This document shows positions 1 to 9,219 of a DNA stretch of 18,136 nucleotides, one piece after another. Position numbers and translations under genes: made by a program. A model generated the notes under the pieces. The model had not been told where the DNA came from. It was given only the letters and a program-made list of their open reading frames with translations, and made no database searches. The stretch covers positions 1 through 18,136 of the forward strand of contig JAGXSQ010000003.1 of assembly GCA_018333395.1 (NCBI GenBank), written 5' to 3'. The first letter of the stretch is position 1. The number at the start of each line of letters is the position of its first letter. The stretch is from Dethiobacter sp. (GTDB lineage: Bacteria; Bacillota_D; Dethiobacteria; Dethiobacterales; Dethiobacteraceae).

Positions 1-938
1 GGTGTACTAAAAATTGCTACGGCATACGGAGAAACAAGGTCAGTTGAAGCTGTTTCGGCCACACCGGAACCGCTCTTGTTGCGTGCTCCGCTTACCGGCA
101 CAATCAGCATCCTTGCCAACGATGGCAGCTACGTAAACAAAGGGCAGGCTTTGGGGCAAATCAGTGACCCTGAGAGAGCTGAACAGCTGCAACAGCAGAT
201 CGCCATAGCCGGATTACGTTTGCGTCAGGCCCGCCTGGACCTTGAGGATGTCATTCAGCAGCAAACAGACCGCAATAATGAAGCTGTGATCGCTGCGCCG
301 ATTAGCGGAACTATTTTACTCCCTGCGCAGGCGGTGGGTGTCGGCGCCCATCTTTCCCAGGGGACCATCTTGGCCACAGTGGTAGATTATGAGCGAATGC
401 AGGTGGTCATCCCTGTTGATGAACTAGATGTGGCCAGAATTATCCCGGGACAGCCGGTCCGTATTACAGCACACGCTCTACCCGGCACCTTAATCGAGGG
501 GCATGTGCTTAATATAGCTCAGGAAGGTACCGACCAGGGAGGAGTAGCTGTTTTTGATGTCACAGTGTCGATTCTCCCCACCGATAACCTGCGCGCAGGC
601 ATGACCGTTGAAGCCGAAATCCTGGTGGAAAGCCTGCGGGATATTCTTCTTGTCCCCATTGAGGCGGTCATTTCTCAGGGCGGCCGGAATACGGTTTATG
701 TCCTCACAGGTGATGGCGAAACCCGTCCGGTGCAAGTTCAGACGGGAGCCAACGACAGATCAAGGATACAGATTGTCTCCGGCTTGAACGAGGGACAGCA
801 AATCCTGATTCAAGGAACAACAGCAAGAAGCATGCCAATGCCCGCGCCGGGTGGCCCTTTTGACGATGAAGACGAGGGAATGCCCGCGCCCGGCGGAGGA
901 ATGTTCGGCAGAATGCGCGAGCGGCAGGGGACAAACCA

Positions 939-942
<4 letters not shown>
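1..942 (+). CDS. MacA/HlyD-type efflux adaptor protein, 5'-partial
   Basis: The frame is open to base 1, so the N-terminus (signal anchor and first lipoyl half) lies outside the window; the TTG at 76 is only an internal codon. The visible part has a lipoyl/barrel-sandwich segment (APLTGTISI and later APISGTILL, the two halves of the lipoyl domain), a short coiled-coil hairpin between them rich in Q, R and L, then a beta-barrel and a membrane-proximal domain (VPIEAVISQGGRNTVYVL). This is the architecture of adaptors that work with MacB-type ABC exporters such as YknX in Gram-positives. The C-terminus is an unusual Pro/Gly/Met/acidic tail with two MPAPGG copies around a DDEDE patch. The stop overlaps the ATPase start (ATGA), so the genes are translationally coupled. 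Substrate unknown; family assignment is firm. Confidence 0.9.
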
Positions 943-1612
<670 letters not shown>

Positions 1613-1613
<1 letters not shown>

Positions 1614-2782
1614 TGGGATTTCTGCAGGCCTTTCGGCTGTCTGTTTCGGCGATGTTTGCCAAAAAACTCCGCTCCTTTTTAACCATGCTGGGCGTAATTA
1701 TCGGCGTATTTTCCGTTGTGGCCCTGATATCCCTCGGTCAGGGGGCCACCAGCTTGGTAACGGAACAGGTTCAGGCCATAGGTTCTAATTTAGTTATCGT
1801 CAATATTACCGGCCGGGGAGCACTGACGGGTCTTTCTCTGGAAGAAGCGCTGGAACTTGCTTCTAGACCAGGCGTGAGCGCCATCGCGCCGGTGCTTTCC
1901 GGGCAGGCCACCTTTAAGCATCAGACTCAAAATGTGTCGGCCTCGCTTGAAGGGGTCACCCCTGATTACAGCGCTGTCCGTAATCACCACATCAAGTATG
2001 GGCGCTCCCTGGTGGCGGCAGACTTGGAGCATCGCCAGAAAGTCGCCATCCTGGGCTCTGAAGTGGCGCAGGAACTTTTTGGAGAAAAACCCCCCCTCGG
2101 CGCACAGATTCGCATCAACGGCAATGCCTTTACCGTCATAGGTGTTCTGGAAGAAAAGGGCGACGGCATCGGCGGGACTAATGACAACAAAGTTCTTATC
2201 CCGCTTACGACCGCGCAACGCCTGCTGCGCAACATGAATATCAGCGCCCTCTACATTCAGGCCGAATCTCCGGAGTCGGTCGACCGTGTGGTAGTGTCTG
2301 TGGAAGCTTCACTGAAGCAGATATTCCGGGATGAAGAGGCGTTCCGGGTTTTCAATCAGGCTGACCTTTTGGACACCGTCAGCCAGGTAACAGGCACCCT
2401 TACCTTGATGCTGGGCGGGATTGCCGCCATTTCTCTTTTAGTCGGCGGGATCGGGATTATGAACATTATGCTGGTCTCCGTAACGGAACGGACAAGGGAA
2501 ATCGGCATCTGTAAAGCGCTGGGCGCCAGAAAGAAAGACATCCTGTATCAATTTCTAATCGAGTCCGCGGTGATTAGCGGCACAGGCGGGCTCATCGGCC
2601 TGATGCTTGGTCAATTAGCAGCTTCGCTTGTCAACCGCTTCAGCGATTTCCCGACAGCGGTGACTTTTCAGGTTGCCGTTCTGGCGCTCGCCTTTTCCGT
2701 GGGAGTGGGAATTTTCTTCGGTATCTGGCCGGCCAATAAAGCGGCCGACTTAAGCCCGGTGGAGGCTTTGCGGGCACAGTAA
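1613..2782 (+). CDS. MacB/FtsX-family ABC transporter permease
   Basis: This 389-residue membrane subunit has the MacB layout: an N-terminal transmembrane helix (about residues 20-45, FLTMLGVIIGVFSVVALIS), a large extracytoplasmic MacB_PCD domain (to about 250), then three C-terminal helices forming the FtsX domain. The motif MLVSVTERTREIGICKALGA is the conserved coupling segment after the second helix, and the C-terminal AADLSPVEALR is a family hallmark. Unlike Gram-negative MacB, the ATPase is a separate protein, as in YknYZ of Bacillus. It starts inside the ATPase stop (TGATG) and ends 26 bases before the response regulator. The likely role is mechanotransmission/export of peptides, lipids or antimicrobials; the actual substrate cannot be read from sequence. 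Confidence 0.95.
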
Positions 2783-2808
2783 GAAAGCAAGCGTGAGGAG
2801 GAGCAGCG

Positions 2809-3486
2809 GTGACATTCCGGGTGTATTTGGTGGAAGATGAAGCCAATTTGAACAGTCTGCTGGTATCGTACCTTGAACGCGAGGGCTGGAATGTTGCCTC
2901 CTTTCTCACCGGGGAAAGCGCGCGTCAAGCCATACCGGAGAGGCCAGACCTCTGGATTCTGGATATTATGCTGCCGGATTTAGACGGTTACCAGTTGATC
3001 TTTGAGATCAAGGAACTTACACCCCAGGTGCCGGTGATATTTATCTCCGCCCGGGATGCGGGCCTCGATCGCATTATTGGCCTGGAAAAAGGCAGTGATG
3101 ATTACCTGCCCAAGCCGTTCCTGCCCCGCGAGCTGGTGCTCCGTGCCAAAAAACTGCTGGAGCGGGTGTATCTCACCCCTTCTTACGGTGAAACAACCCC
3201 ACCCATTTCTCTGCCTCCGTACCGCATAGACCCACTGAAGCGCAGTGTGGCCACAGCGGGCGAAAAGCTCGAGTTGACGGCCAAAGAATTTGAGTTGCTC
3301 TTGCTGTTTGCCGCCCAGCCCGGGCGGGCGTTTTCTCGCGAGCAAATCCTGGAACGGATTTGGGGAGACGGTTACTTCGGCAGCGATCGCGTGGTTGACG
3401 ATTTGGTCAGAAGGCTGCGCAAAAAAGCCCCCGCAGTACACATTGAAACCATTTACGGTTTCGGGTACAGGCTGGCGCCGGTATGA
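2809..3486 (+). CDS. OmpR/PhoB-family response regulator
   Basis: This 225-residue DNA-binding regulator has a receiver domain (about 1-118) with an acidic pair in VEDEAN, phosphoacceptor D52 in LDIMLPDLDGY, and conserved K102 in LPKPFLP. It is followed by a winged-helix trans_reg_C domain with the recognition region DRVVDDLVRRLRKK and the terminal YGFGYRL. The GTG start is supported by a strong AGGAGGAG ribosome binding site just upstream. The last 4 bases overlap the histidine kinase start. Co-transcription with an ABC exporter suggests that it responds to the exporter's substrate and controls this operon, as in BceRS- or YknXYZ-like systems; that part is inference. Confidence 0.96.
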   Translation: MTFRVYLVEDEANLNSLLVSYLEREGWNVASFLTGESARQAIPERPDLWILDIMLPDLDGYQLIFEIKELTPQVPVIFISARDAGLDRIIGLEKGSDDYLPKPFLPRELVLRAKKLLERVYLTPSYGETTPPISLPPYRIDPLKRSVATAGEKLELTAKEFELLLLFAAQPGRAFSREQILERIWGDGYFGSDRVVDDLVRRLRKKAPAVHIETIYGFGYRLAPV

Positions 3487-4802
3487 AAAACAAACCATTG
3501 TCCGTCCAGATCTGGCTTTTCCTTGGCGCTACCCTGGCCGTCATTCTGTTTCTGGCGGTGTTGGTCCCGATTGTTTTTCGCGGTTTCTTCACGCCGGACA
3601 TTTATCAATTAATAGAAACCTCACAGGAGTCGTTTCTTGCCGGTGGATTACCCGACTCGCTGGACCCCCTGCCGCCGGACTCACAGGGTCCGCAGGGACC
3701 CCGCATTACGCATTTTTATCTCAGCGAAGCGAAAGGCGAAACAATCCCCCCGCGCCTGCACCCGGCCTTTCTCGCTGAAATGAAAGAAAACGCCGGCTTG
3801 CAGCGGGAGCCAAGCCGGCGCTATAAGCTGGAAACGGACAGCGGGGCGATTTTCTACGTTATTCGCCGTGTGGAGGGCGATTTCTTGGTCTCCTTTATGA
3901 GGGATGTATTTCATGACAATGTGTTCCTGACCCTGTTCCGGCGCCTCATCAAATTAATACTGCTCATTTTTCTTGTCAGCTTGCTCCCGTCGCTGTGGCT
4001 GGCTAAGTATATCACGCGGCCCCTGGTTGAGCTGGAAGAACATGTCAGGAGAATCGCCAACCGGGACTGGTCAACACCGATTCAGCTTAATCGCCGTGAT
4101 GAGATTGGGCGATTGGCAGCGTCGGTGGAGTGGATGCGTTCCCAGCTGTCCAATCAGGAACAAGAGCGGCGCACTTTTTTGCAAAACATTTCCCATGAAT
4201 TAAAGACTCCCGTTATGGTTATCCGCAGCTATACACGCTCCATTAGTGACGGCATCTTCCCCAAAGGAGACATCCACAGCTCTATTTTGGTCATCGAACA
4301 GGAAGCGGAGCGGTTGGAAAGACGCGTTCGCCAGCTTCTTTATCACACCAAGCTGGACTATTCAGCAGGTAAACTGAATATGGAGCCGTTTGATTTGGCG
4401 GAACTGGTGGAAGATATTATTGACAGAATGCGTTGGCGACGTCCCGAACTGGAGTGGAATCTGGAACTTGTCCCTGTCACACTAAACGGGGATCGTGAAC
4501 AATGGATGGTGGCGCTGGAAAACCTGCTTGACAACCAAATCCGCTTTGCGGAAAAGCAAATTGCCGTCTCCCTCACCTCTCCTCCCGGTCAGGCCGTCCT
4601 GCGCATCTGGAATGACGGCCCGCCGATAGACCGTGAAATACTCAGCACCCTTTTTGAGCCGTACCGCAAGGGCCCAGGTGGTGAGTTCGGCCTTGGCCTC
4701 TCGATAGTACGCCGTGTCGCCGAAAACCACTGTGCCCTAATCCAGACTAGCGAAGAAGACGGCGGCGTTGCCTTCCACTTGGTCATCCCGCGCAACCGGT
4801 AA
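3483..4802 (+). CDS. Membrane sensor histidine kinase
   Basis: This 439-residue kinase is the partner of the overlapping response regulator. It has transmembrane helix 1 at about 8-31, an extracytoplasmic sensor of about 115 residues, helix 2 at about 153-175, a HAMP linker (ITRPLVELEEHVRRI), and the dimerisation/phosphoacceptor H-box ISHELKTPV with H238. The catalytic domain has an N-box (ENLLDNQIRFAE), a G1 box (IWNDGPPI) and a G2 box (FGLGLSIV). The N-box has Q where Ala is commonest (NLLDNA), but the key Asn is kept. The sensor domain contains a Pro/Asp/Gln-rich stretch and no recognised ligand fold. The start overlaps the regulator's stop (ATGA). No terminator is obvious in the first bases after the gene. 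Confidence 0.95.
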   Translation: MKNKPLSVQIWLFLGATLAVILFLAVLVPIVFRGFFTPDIYQLIETSQESFLAGGLPDSLDPLPPDSQGPQGPRITHFYLSEAKGETIPPRLHPAFLAEMKENAGLQREPSRRYKLETDSGAIFYVIRRVEGDFLVSFMRDVFHDNVFLTLFRRLIKLILLIFLVSLLPSLWLAKYITRPLVELEEHVRRIANRDWSTPIQLNRRDEIGRLAASVEWMRSQLSNQEQERRTFLQNISHELKTPVMVIRSYTRSISDGIFPKGDIHSSILVIEQEAERLERRVRQLLYHTKLDYSAGKLNMEPFDLAELVEDIIDRMRWRRPELEWNLELVPVTLNGDREQWMVALENLLDNQIRFAEKQIAVSLTSPPGQAVLRIWNDGPPIDREILSTLFEPYRKGPGGEFGLGLSIVRRVAENHCALIQTSEEDGGVAFHLVIPRNR

Positions 4803-4849
4803 CTCACACTCGCCCCTTATTCTCCAAAAATCTACTTCGCTGCCCTTAA

Positions 4850-5002
4850 AAAGAGGTTGCAAGAAGCACATGGAGAGGCCATGAATATGAAAAATTAAAT
4901 CTAGACATAGTTTATGAGGTGCGGGAGTTTACGCAGAAGCCGTGGTTTTCGCTGCGCGAGCAGGCGGGACTGCAGCCCGGCGAAGCCCTGCGTTTCATTT
5001 AA
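4850..5002 (+). pseudogene. Unrecognised coding remnant with no start codon
   Basis: One frame between stops at 4847-4849 and 5000-5002 encodes about 50 residues whose second half looks protein-like (e.g. VREFTQKPWFSLREQAG), rich in Arg, Glu and Gln, ending QPGEALRFI. There is no ATG; the only usual initiator late in the frame is a GTG at 4919 with poor ribosome binding. I do not recognise the family. It may be the 3' remnant of a decayed gene, or chance. Codon choice in the second half resembles the neighbours, which is the only positive support. Confidence 0.25.
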
Positions 5003-5085
5003 GAAAAAAGATCTGAGAAACTGGTGGTATAAGGAGGCCTTGTCTAACAAATTATAACCTCAGAATATGCAAAGGAGGTTGTGGA

Positions 5086-5262
5086 ATGCAGGCACGCACT
5101 CCCAAGGATTCTTCACCTATAGGCAGGGTAACATGTGTGGTGGATACCTGCCAGTATTGGGATCCCAGAAACCAGTGTTTAGCTTCTGCTATCGAGATCC
5201 AACCGCCGCACGCGGCCGATACAGAAGAGACCGACTGTGCCACTTTTCGCCCCAAGCATTAA
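5086..5262 (+). CDS. DUF1540 domain small cysteine protein
   Basis: This is a 58-residue ORF with a strong AAAGGAGG ribosome binding site at 5071-5078 and an ATG at 5086. The four-cysteine pattern C17-x4-C22-x8-C31-x19-C51, in the context VDTCQYW, followed by CLASAIEI and DCATFRP, matches the DUF1540 family of small Firmicutes proteins. The cysteines probably bind a metal; function is unknown, although members are common in spore-formers. Its stop codon lies inside a long perfect hairpin that probably ends the transcript. A longer ORF in another frame over the same bases is an artefact. Confidence 0.85.
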   Translation: MQARTPKDSSPIGRVTCVVDTCQYWDPRNQCLASAIEIQPPHAADTEETDCATFRPKH

Positions 5263-5296
5263 ACTGAAAGACGTGCATCTGCACGTCTTTCAGTTT
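5261..5296 (+). terminator. 17-bp perfect hairpin at the DUF1540 stop
   Basis: AAACTGAAAGACGTGCA (5261-5277) is exactly complementary to 5280-5296, separated by TC. In RNA the innermost pairs would open to make a real loop. The stop codon TAA of the DUF1540 gene overlaps its 5' base. There is no long U-tract, only TTT runs in the 3' arm, so termination could be weak or the hairpin may protect the 3' end. Confidence 0.65.
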
Positions 5297-5388
5297 GTAC
5301 GCCCCTTCGTGAAAAACAGCCGCGAAGTAGTAGATAACTTTTACCGCTCATATCATACCAATAATATCAAGTGAAGGAAACAGCCCAA

Positions 5389-5508
5389 TTGGCGCTGATT
5401 ATTATTGCAGAAAAGCACAAAGCGGACGAACTGCGGGGAGAATTGGAAAAATACCTGCAGTTTTTCCGTCAGGAGGATGTGCAAGCTGATCTTCGCAACG
5501 GAAAATAG
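5389..5508 (+). CDS. Doubtful small ORF, about 39 residues
   Basis: A frame starting at TTG 5389 (or GTG 5371) runs to TAG at 5506-5508. The TTG has a GAAGGA ribosome-binding-like sequence about 10 bases upstream. The peptide begins hydrophobic (LALIIIAEKHKADEL) and then is a charged, probably helical segment. I recognise no family. It may be a small protein or a remnant; the amphipathic composition and ribosome-binding-like sequence are the only support. Confidence 0.25.
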   Translation: MALIIIAEKHKADELRGELEKYLQFFRQEDVQADLRNGK

Positions 5509-5562
5509 CTGGATGGACCCACATAGCGACTAGCCGCCACCAGCTAAAGGATGAAAATTAGG

Positions 5563-5592
5563 CTCCCCAAATATTCTGGGAAGTTTTTTTTT
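5563..5592 (+). terminator. Weak terminator-like hairpin with nine-T run
   Basis: A short imperfect stem formed by CTCCCC and GGGAAG around an AT-rich loop is followed directly by nine T at 5584-5592. It lies upstream of the preferred DUF445 start and would end any transcript coming from the region before. The stem has a mismatch, so the call is tentative. Confidence 0.4.
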
Positions 5593-5637
5593 GGCCTTTT
5601 CCGTGTTAGAATATACAGGCGAAAGGATGTTCAACAG

Positions 5638-6228
5638 ATGATTTTTCTCTTTTTGCCTTTGATTGGTGCGTTCATTGGCTGGATAACCAATATGATGGCC
5701 ATCCGCTTGCTTTTTCGCCCACTGGAGCCGTTTAAACTTGTCCCGCTAGTGACTTTTCAGGGGTTGATTCCTAAACGGCGGGAGCAGATTGCTGATGCTG
5801 TTGGGCAGGTAGTGGCGGGCCAGCTTTTTTCTGTGTCTGAACTTACGGCACGACTAAATATTTCTGAGCTACAAAGAGAGGCGGATCGGGCTGTCCGCAA
5901 AGCGGTGGAAGAATGGTGCCAGGGGAAAATGGGTCTGCTGCCGGAAGGGTTGAGGCAATACTTCAGCAACTATCTGCGTGATACGGTGGCGGCTGAAGTT
6001 GCCGCTCGTTTTCCGGCGATTGCCGGCATTATGTTGACGCGTATGCAGGAGCAGGTGGATGTGCGGCAGATAGTCTCGGACAAGATCAAGGCACTCCCGC
6101 TGGCTGAGGTAGAGGGATTGGTCATGGTTGTGGCGCGGCGCGAGCTCAGACAAATAGAATGGTTAGGCGCTGTGCTTGGCTTTGTTATCGGGTTGCTGCA
6201 AGCGCTCTTGGTATATTTTTGGGTGTAG
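5638..6228 (+). CDS. DUF445 family membrane protein
   Basis: I prefer the ATG at 5638, preceded by GAAAGG at 5621-5626, giving 196 residues. The longer frame from 5551 adds 29 residues upstream of the conserved start and runs through the T-tract. The first helix carries the family signature GAFIGWITNMMAIRLLFRP, followed by PKRREQIADAVGQVV and a long soluble helical region. The protein ends with a second hydrophobic helix (GAVLGFVIGLLQALLVYF). DUF445 proteins (YheB-like) are membrane-anchored proteins of unclear function. It ends 68 bases before thrS, but thrS has its own promoter, so shared transcription is optional. Confidence 0.88.
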   Translation: MIFLFLPLIGAFIGWITNMMAIRLLFRPLEPFKLVPLVTFQGLIPKRREQIADAVGQVVAGQLFSVSELTARLNISELQREADRAVRKAVEEWCQGKMGLLPEGLRQYFSNYLRDTVAAEVAARFPAIAGIMLTRMQEQVDVRQIVSDKIKALPLAEVEGLVMVVARRELRQIEWLGAVLGFVIGLLQALLVYFWV

Positions 6229-6233
6229 GAAAC

Positions 6234-6262
6234 TTGACAGCTACTGAAGCAGGTTTTATGAT
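6234..6262 (+). promoter_or_regulatory. Sigma-A type promoter for thrS
   Basis: A perfect TTGACA (6234-6239), 17-base spacer, and TATGAT (6257-6262). Transcription would start near 6269, leaving only about 28 bases before the GTG start of thrS. That is too short for a T-box leader. Confidence 0.8.
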
Positions 6263-6296
6263 GAGTGAGTAAGTTTAAAAGTAAGGAGATGCCGCT

Positions 6297-8045
6297 GTGA
6301 TTACTGACGTTAATTCCCTCGCTTTTGCCGATGAAGAGGCTAAAGAGGTCTATAGACATACATCGAGCCATATTCTGGCCCAGGCGGTCAGACGACTTTT
6401 CCCGGGAGTAAAGCTCGGCATCGGACCGGCCATTAAGGACGGTTACTACTATGACTTCGACTATAGCAACTCGTTTGTGCCTGCCGACCTGGAAAAGATT
6501 GAAGCAGAGATGCTCCGGATCGTTAAGGAAGACCTGCCTATGGAGCGGTTGGAAATGGAGCGCGAAGAGGCCGTGGCCCTTTTTACCGGGATGGGCGAGG
6601 ATTATAAGGTGGAGTTGATCCGTGACCTGCCGGCAGGTGTGGCAATAAGTGCCTACCGTACCGGAGAATTTATCGATTTGTGCGCCGGCCCGCACCTGCC
6701 TTCTACAGGCAAAGTAAAAGCGGTTAAACTGTTAAATCTGGCCGGGGCTTATTGGCGTGGTAGCGAGAAAAATCCCATGCTGCAGCGCATTTATGGTACT
6801 TCTTTCCCCAAAAAGGCACAGCTTGACGAATATCTCCATCATCTGGAGGAGGCCAAAAAGCGCGACCACCGCAAGCTGGGGCGGGAGCTCGACTTATTCA
6901 GCCTACACGAGGAGGGGCCCGGGTTCCCTCTGCTGCTTCCCCGGGGTATGACTGTCCGTAATGAGCTGGAATATTTCTGGCGCGAGGAGCACCGGCGTGC
7001 CGGTTACCAGGAAATCAAGACGCCGGTAATTTTAAACCGTGTCCTGTGGGAGCGTTCCGGGCACTGGGATCATTACAAGGATAATATGTATTTCACCCGC
7101 ATTGACGAGCAGGATTTTGCTGTTAAACCCATGAACTGTCCCGGGTCGATGTTGGTGTACAAAGACAAAATACATTCCTACCGTGATTTGCCGATGCGCC
7201 TGGCGGAGCTTGGGCTGGTCCACCGTCATGAGCTGTCCGGAGCGCTGCACGGCATGATGCGGGTGCGGGCGTTTACCCAGGATGATGCGCACATTTTCAT
7301 GCTGCCTTCCCAGATTAAAGAGGAGACGGCGAAAATTATCGAACTGATTGACCGTATCTACCATGTTTTTGGCTTTGACTACCATGTGGAACTGTCCACA
7401 CGGCCGGAGAAAGCTATGGGTTCTCCGGAAGTATGGGAAGTAGCGACTCAGGCGCTACGCGAGGTGCTCCTGGAGCGGGGCATGACTTTTGTTGTCAATG
7501 AAGGCGACGGCGCCTTTTACGGGCCGAAAATAGACTTTCATCTCAGAGATTCCATAGGGCGCACCTGGCAATGCGGAACAATCCAGCTCGATTTCCAGAT
7601 GCCTGAAAAGTTTGCTCTTTTCTATGTGGGTGAGGATGGGCAAAAGCATCGTCCGGCTGTGATTCACCGGGTAGTTTTTGGCTCTATCGAGCGTTTCTTT
7701 GCTGTGCTGATTGAACACTACGCTGGCGCTTTCCCGCTTTGGCTCGCGCCGCTGCAGGTTATTGTCCTGCCCGTTGCTGAGCGTCATCACGCCTATGCCT
7801 CAAGGGTGCTGGTAGCGCTTCTTGAAGCTGGAGTACGGGCAGAGGCCGATTTGCGCAGCGAGAAAGTGGGCTATAAGATCAGGGAGGCAGAAGTGCAAAA
7901 AATACCATATATGCTGATCGTCGGCGATAAAGAAGCAGGAACTGGTCAGGTGGCTGTTCGTCGCCGCCGGGCCGGCGATGCCGGAGCTTTTCCTCTGGAA
8001 ACTTTCATTGACCAGGTTAAAGGGGAGATCGCTACCCGGGGCTGA
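6297..8045 (+). CDS. thrS: Threonyl-tRNA synthetase lacking the TGS domain
   Basis: This class II synthetase charges tRNA-Thr. The GTG start has a TAAGGAG ribosome binding site. At 582 residues it is about 55-60 shorter than usual: it begins at the linker into the editing domain, so the N-terminal TGS (N1) domain is absent. The editing domain is intact, with H21 and H25 (HTSSH) and C129/H133 (CAGPH). Catalytic-core zinc ligands are C281 (MNCPGS), H332 (DDAHIF) and H457 (VIHRVV), with spacing close to E. coli C334/H385/H511. Motif 2 (RHELSGALHG) and motif 3 (GSIERFFAVLIEH) are present, as is the anticodon-binding domain. No upstream ATG in frame could supply the missing domain. The gene should be active in charging and editing. 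Confidence 0.97.
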   Translation: MITDVNSLAFADEEAKEVYRHTSSHILAQAVRRLFPGVKLGIGPAIKDGYYYDFDYSNSFVPADLEKIEAEMLRIVKEDLPMERLEMEREEAVALFTGMGEDYKVELIRDLPAGVAISAYRTGEFIDLCAGPHLPSTGKVKAVKLLNLAGAYWRGSEKNPMLQRIYGTSFPKKAQLDEYLHHLEEAKKRDHRKLGRELDLFSLHEEGPGFPLLLPRGMTVRNELEYFWREEHRRAGYQEIKTPVILNRVLWERSGHWDHYKDNMYFTRIDEQDFAVKPMNCPGSMLVYKDKIHSYRDLPMRLAELGLVHRHELSGALHGMMRVRAFTQDDAHIFMLPSQIKEETAKIIELIDRIYHVFGFDYHVELSTRPEKAMGSPEVWEVATQALREVLLERGMTFVVNEGDGAFYGPKIDFHLRDSIGRTWQCGTIQLDFQMPEKFALFYVGEDGQKHRPAVIHRVVFGSIERFFAVLIEHYAGAFPLWLAPLQVIVLPVAERHHAYASRVLVALLEAGVRAEADLRSEKVGYKIREAEVQKIPYMLIVGDKEAGTGQVAVRRRRAGDAGAFPLETFIDQVKGEIATRG

Positions 8046-8093
8046 GAACAACCTTCTTATCCCAGTCTGTGAAGAAGCAGCCAAGGAGGTCAC

Positions 8094-9065
8094 ATGCTTA
8101 AAAGATTTCACCTAACGAACGGGGAGCTTCTGCCTGCCGAGTCGGAAGAAAGCCAGATTCATGTCTATATAAACCCGGATGCGGCGGAACGCAAGGTGCT
8201 GCAAGCCTCATTTAATCTGGATGACCATACCTTGTCATCTGCTCTTGACCCGGATGAAGTATCAAGAATTGAATTTGATTTAGACAGACTGTTTCTTATC
8301 TGGAAGCGGCCGGCAAATTGCCCGGACAAAGACGGATTTTCGTTTGATGTCGTTTCTATTGGCTTGCTGTTGACGCGGGAGCGGCTGTTGATCATTGCCT
8401 CGGAGGAATTTCAGGCAAGCGGATCCGAAGGTGCGGTAGTTCCCGCACTGAATTCTTTGTTCGACGTGATGCTTTGGATTTTGTTCAGAACAACCCATGA
8501 TTATCTAATCCATCTAAAAACCATAAAAAAGGCGGCCAAGGAGCTCCAGGATAAAATCAATGCTTCTTTGCAGAATGAGTATCTGATAAGGATGTTTAAT
8601 CTGAGTGAAGGATTGGTCTATTTCATTAATGCTATAAATGCCAATGGAGCTGTTTTAACACGGCTGCAGAATCATGCCCGAAAGGAAAACCTTTCTCAAA
8701 AAGTGGCAGACTTCATTGATGACCTGGTTATTGAGAACACCCAGTGCTACAGGCTGTCAACCACCTATTCGACTGTTTTCGCGGGCCTTATGGATGCCCG
8801 GGGCAATATTATCAACAACAATATGAACCTTCTCATCAGAAATCTCACTTTCATTAATATAGTTTTCCTGCCCCTCAACCTGATTGCTAGTATCGGTGGT
8901 ATGTCTGAGTTTACCATGATGACAGAGGCTATCCCCTGGCCGCTAGCCTACACCGCTTTTGGAATTGCGATGCTCAGCCTTGGTTGGCTTACCGCCGCAT
9001 TCCTTAAAAGGGCTGGTTTTATGGGCAGCACGGCAGCAACTCCTGCTAAAAGACTGTCAGACTGA
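8094..9065 (+). CDS. CorA-family divalent cation transporter, GMS variant
   Basis: This is a 323-residue CorA-type channel/transporter (Mg2+, Co2+ or Ni2+; substrate not determinable). It has an N-terminal soluble alpha/beta domain, a long helical stalk (about 130-240), and two C-terminal transmembrane helices. The motif at the end of helix 1 is GMS (G269-M270-S271) in GGMSEFTMM, where classic CorA has GMN, the pore selectivity signature. The second helix is YTAFGIAMLSLGWLTAAFL, followed by a basic tail. ATG start with AAGGAGG. It lies 48 bases after thrS and may be co-transcribed. No Mg2+ riboswitch fits in the gap. Confidence 0.88.
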   Translation: MLKRFHLTNGELLPAESEESQIHVYINPDAAERKVLQASFNLDDHTLSSALDPDEVSRIEFDLDRLFLIWKRPANCPDKDGFSFDVVSIGLLLTRERLLIIASEEFQASGSEGAVVPALNSLFDVMLWILFRTTHDYLIHLKTIKKAAKELQDKINASLQNEYLIRMFNLSEGLVYFINAINANGAVLTRLQNHARKENLSQKVADFIDDLVIENTQCYRLSTTYSTVFAGLMDARGNIINNNMNLLIRNLTFINIVFLPLNLIASIGGMSEFTMMTEAIPWPLAYTAFGIAMLSLGWLTAAFLKRAGFMGSTAATPAKRLSD

Positions 9066-9219
9066 AACTTTTGGTTTGGTGAAGCAGTCTCTGGCCGAAC
9101 GGGGGGTGGCTGTCCGCCGATGAAGGAAATAAGCACACTGTAGTGCTATCGGCTTACTGCAAAACTAGGAATTCGCCTAAAGATTTTTGTATGGTGAAAC
9201 CTTATTTTAAATTTAGTTG
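9066..9219. other. Intergenic stretch after corA
   Basis: About 150 bases with no gene. A weak AGCAC/GTGCT hairpin near 9136-9151 might end corA transcription, but no T-run follows. The sequence grows AT-rich toward the promoter at 9220. Confidence 0.4.

Larger units (their letters stand above)
5297..5637. other. Gene-poor stretch before DUF445
   Basis: About 340 bases with no confident gene. It contains one doubtful small ORF (5371 or 5389 to 5508) and a weak terminator-like hairpin with a nine-T run near 5592. I see no T-box, riboswitch or repeat. Confidence 0.5.

Noticed and set aside
5067..5267. A 66-residue ORF starting with MQRRLWNAGTHSQG
   Set aside because: It is a shadow of the DUF1540 gene in another frame, which has the better ribosome binding site and a recognised cysteine pattern.
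5551..5637. N-terminal extension of the DUF445 protein from ATG 5551
   Set aside because: The 29 extra residues run through the T-tract and precede the conserved first helix; the ATG at 5638 has a ribosome binding site.
5000..6296. T-box leader for thrS
   Set aside because: No T-box sequence (AGGGTGGNACCGCG type) was seen, and the consensus promoter leaves too short a leader.
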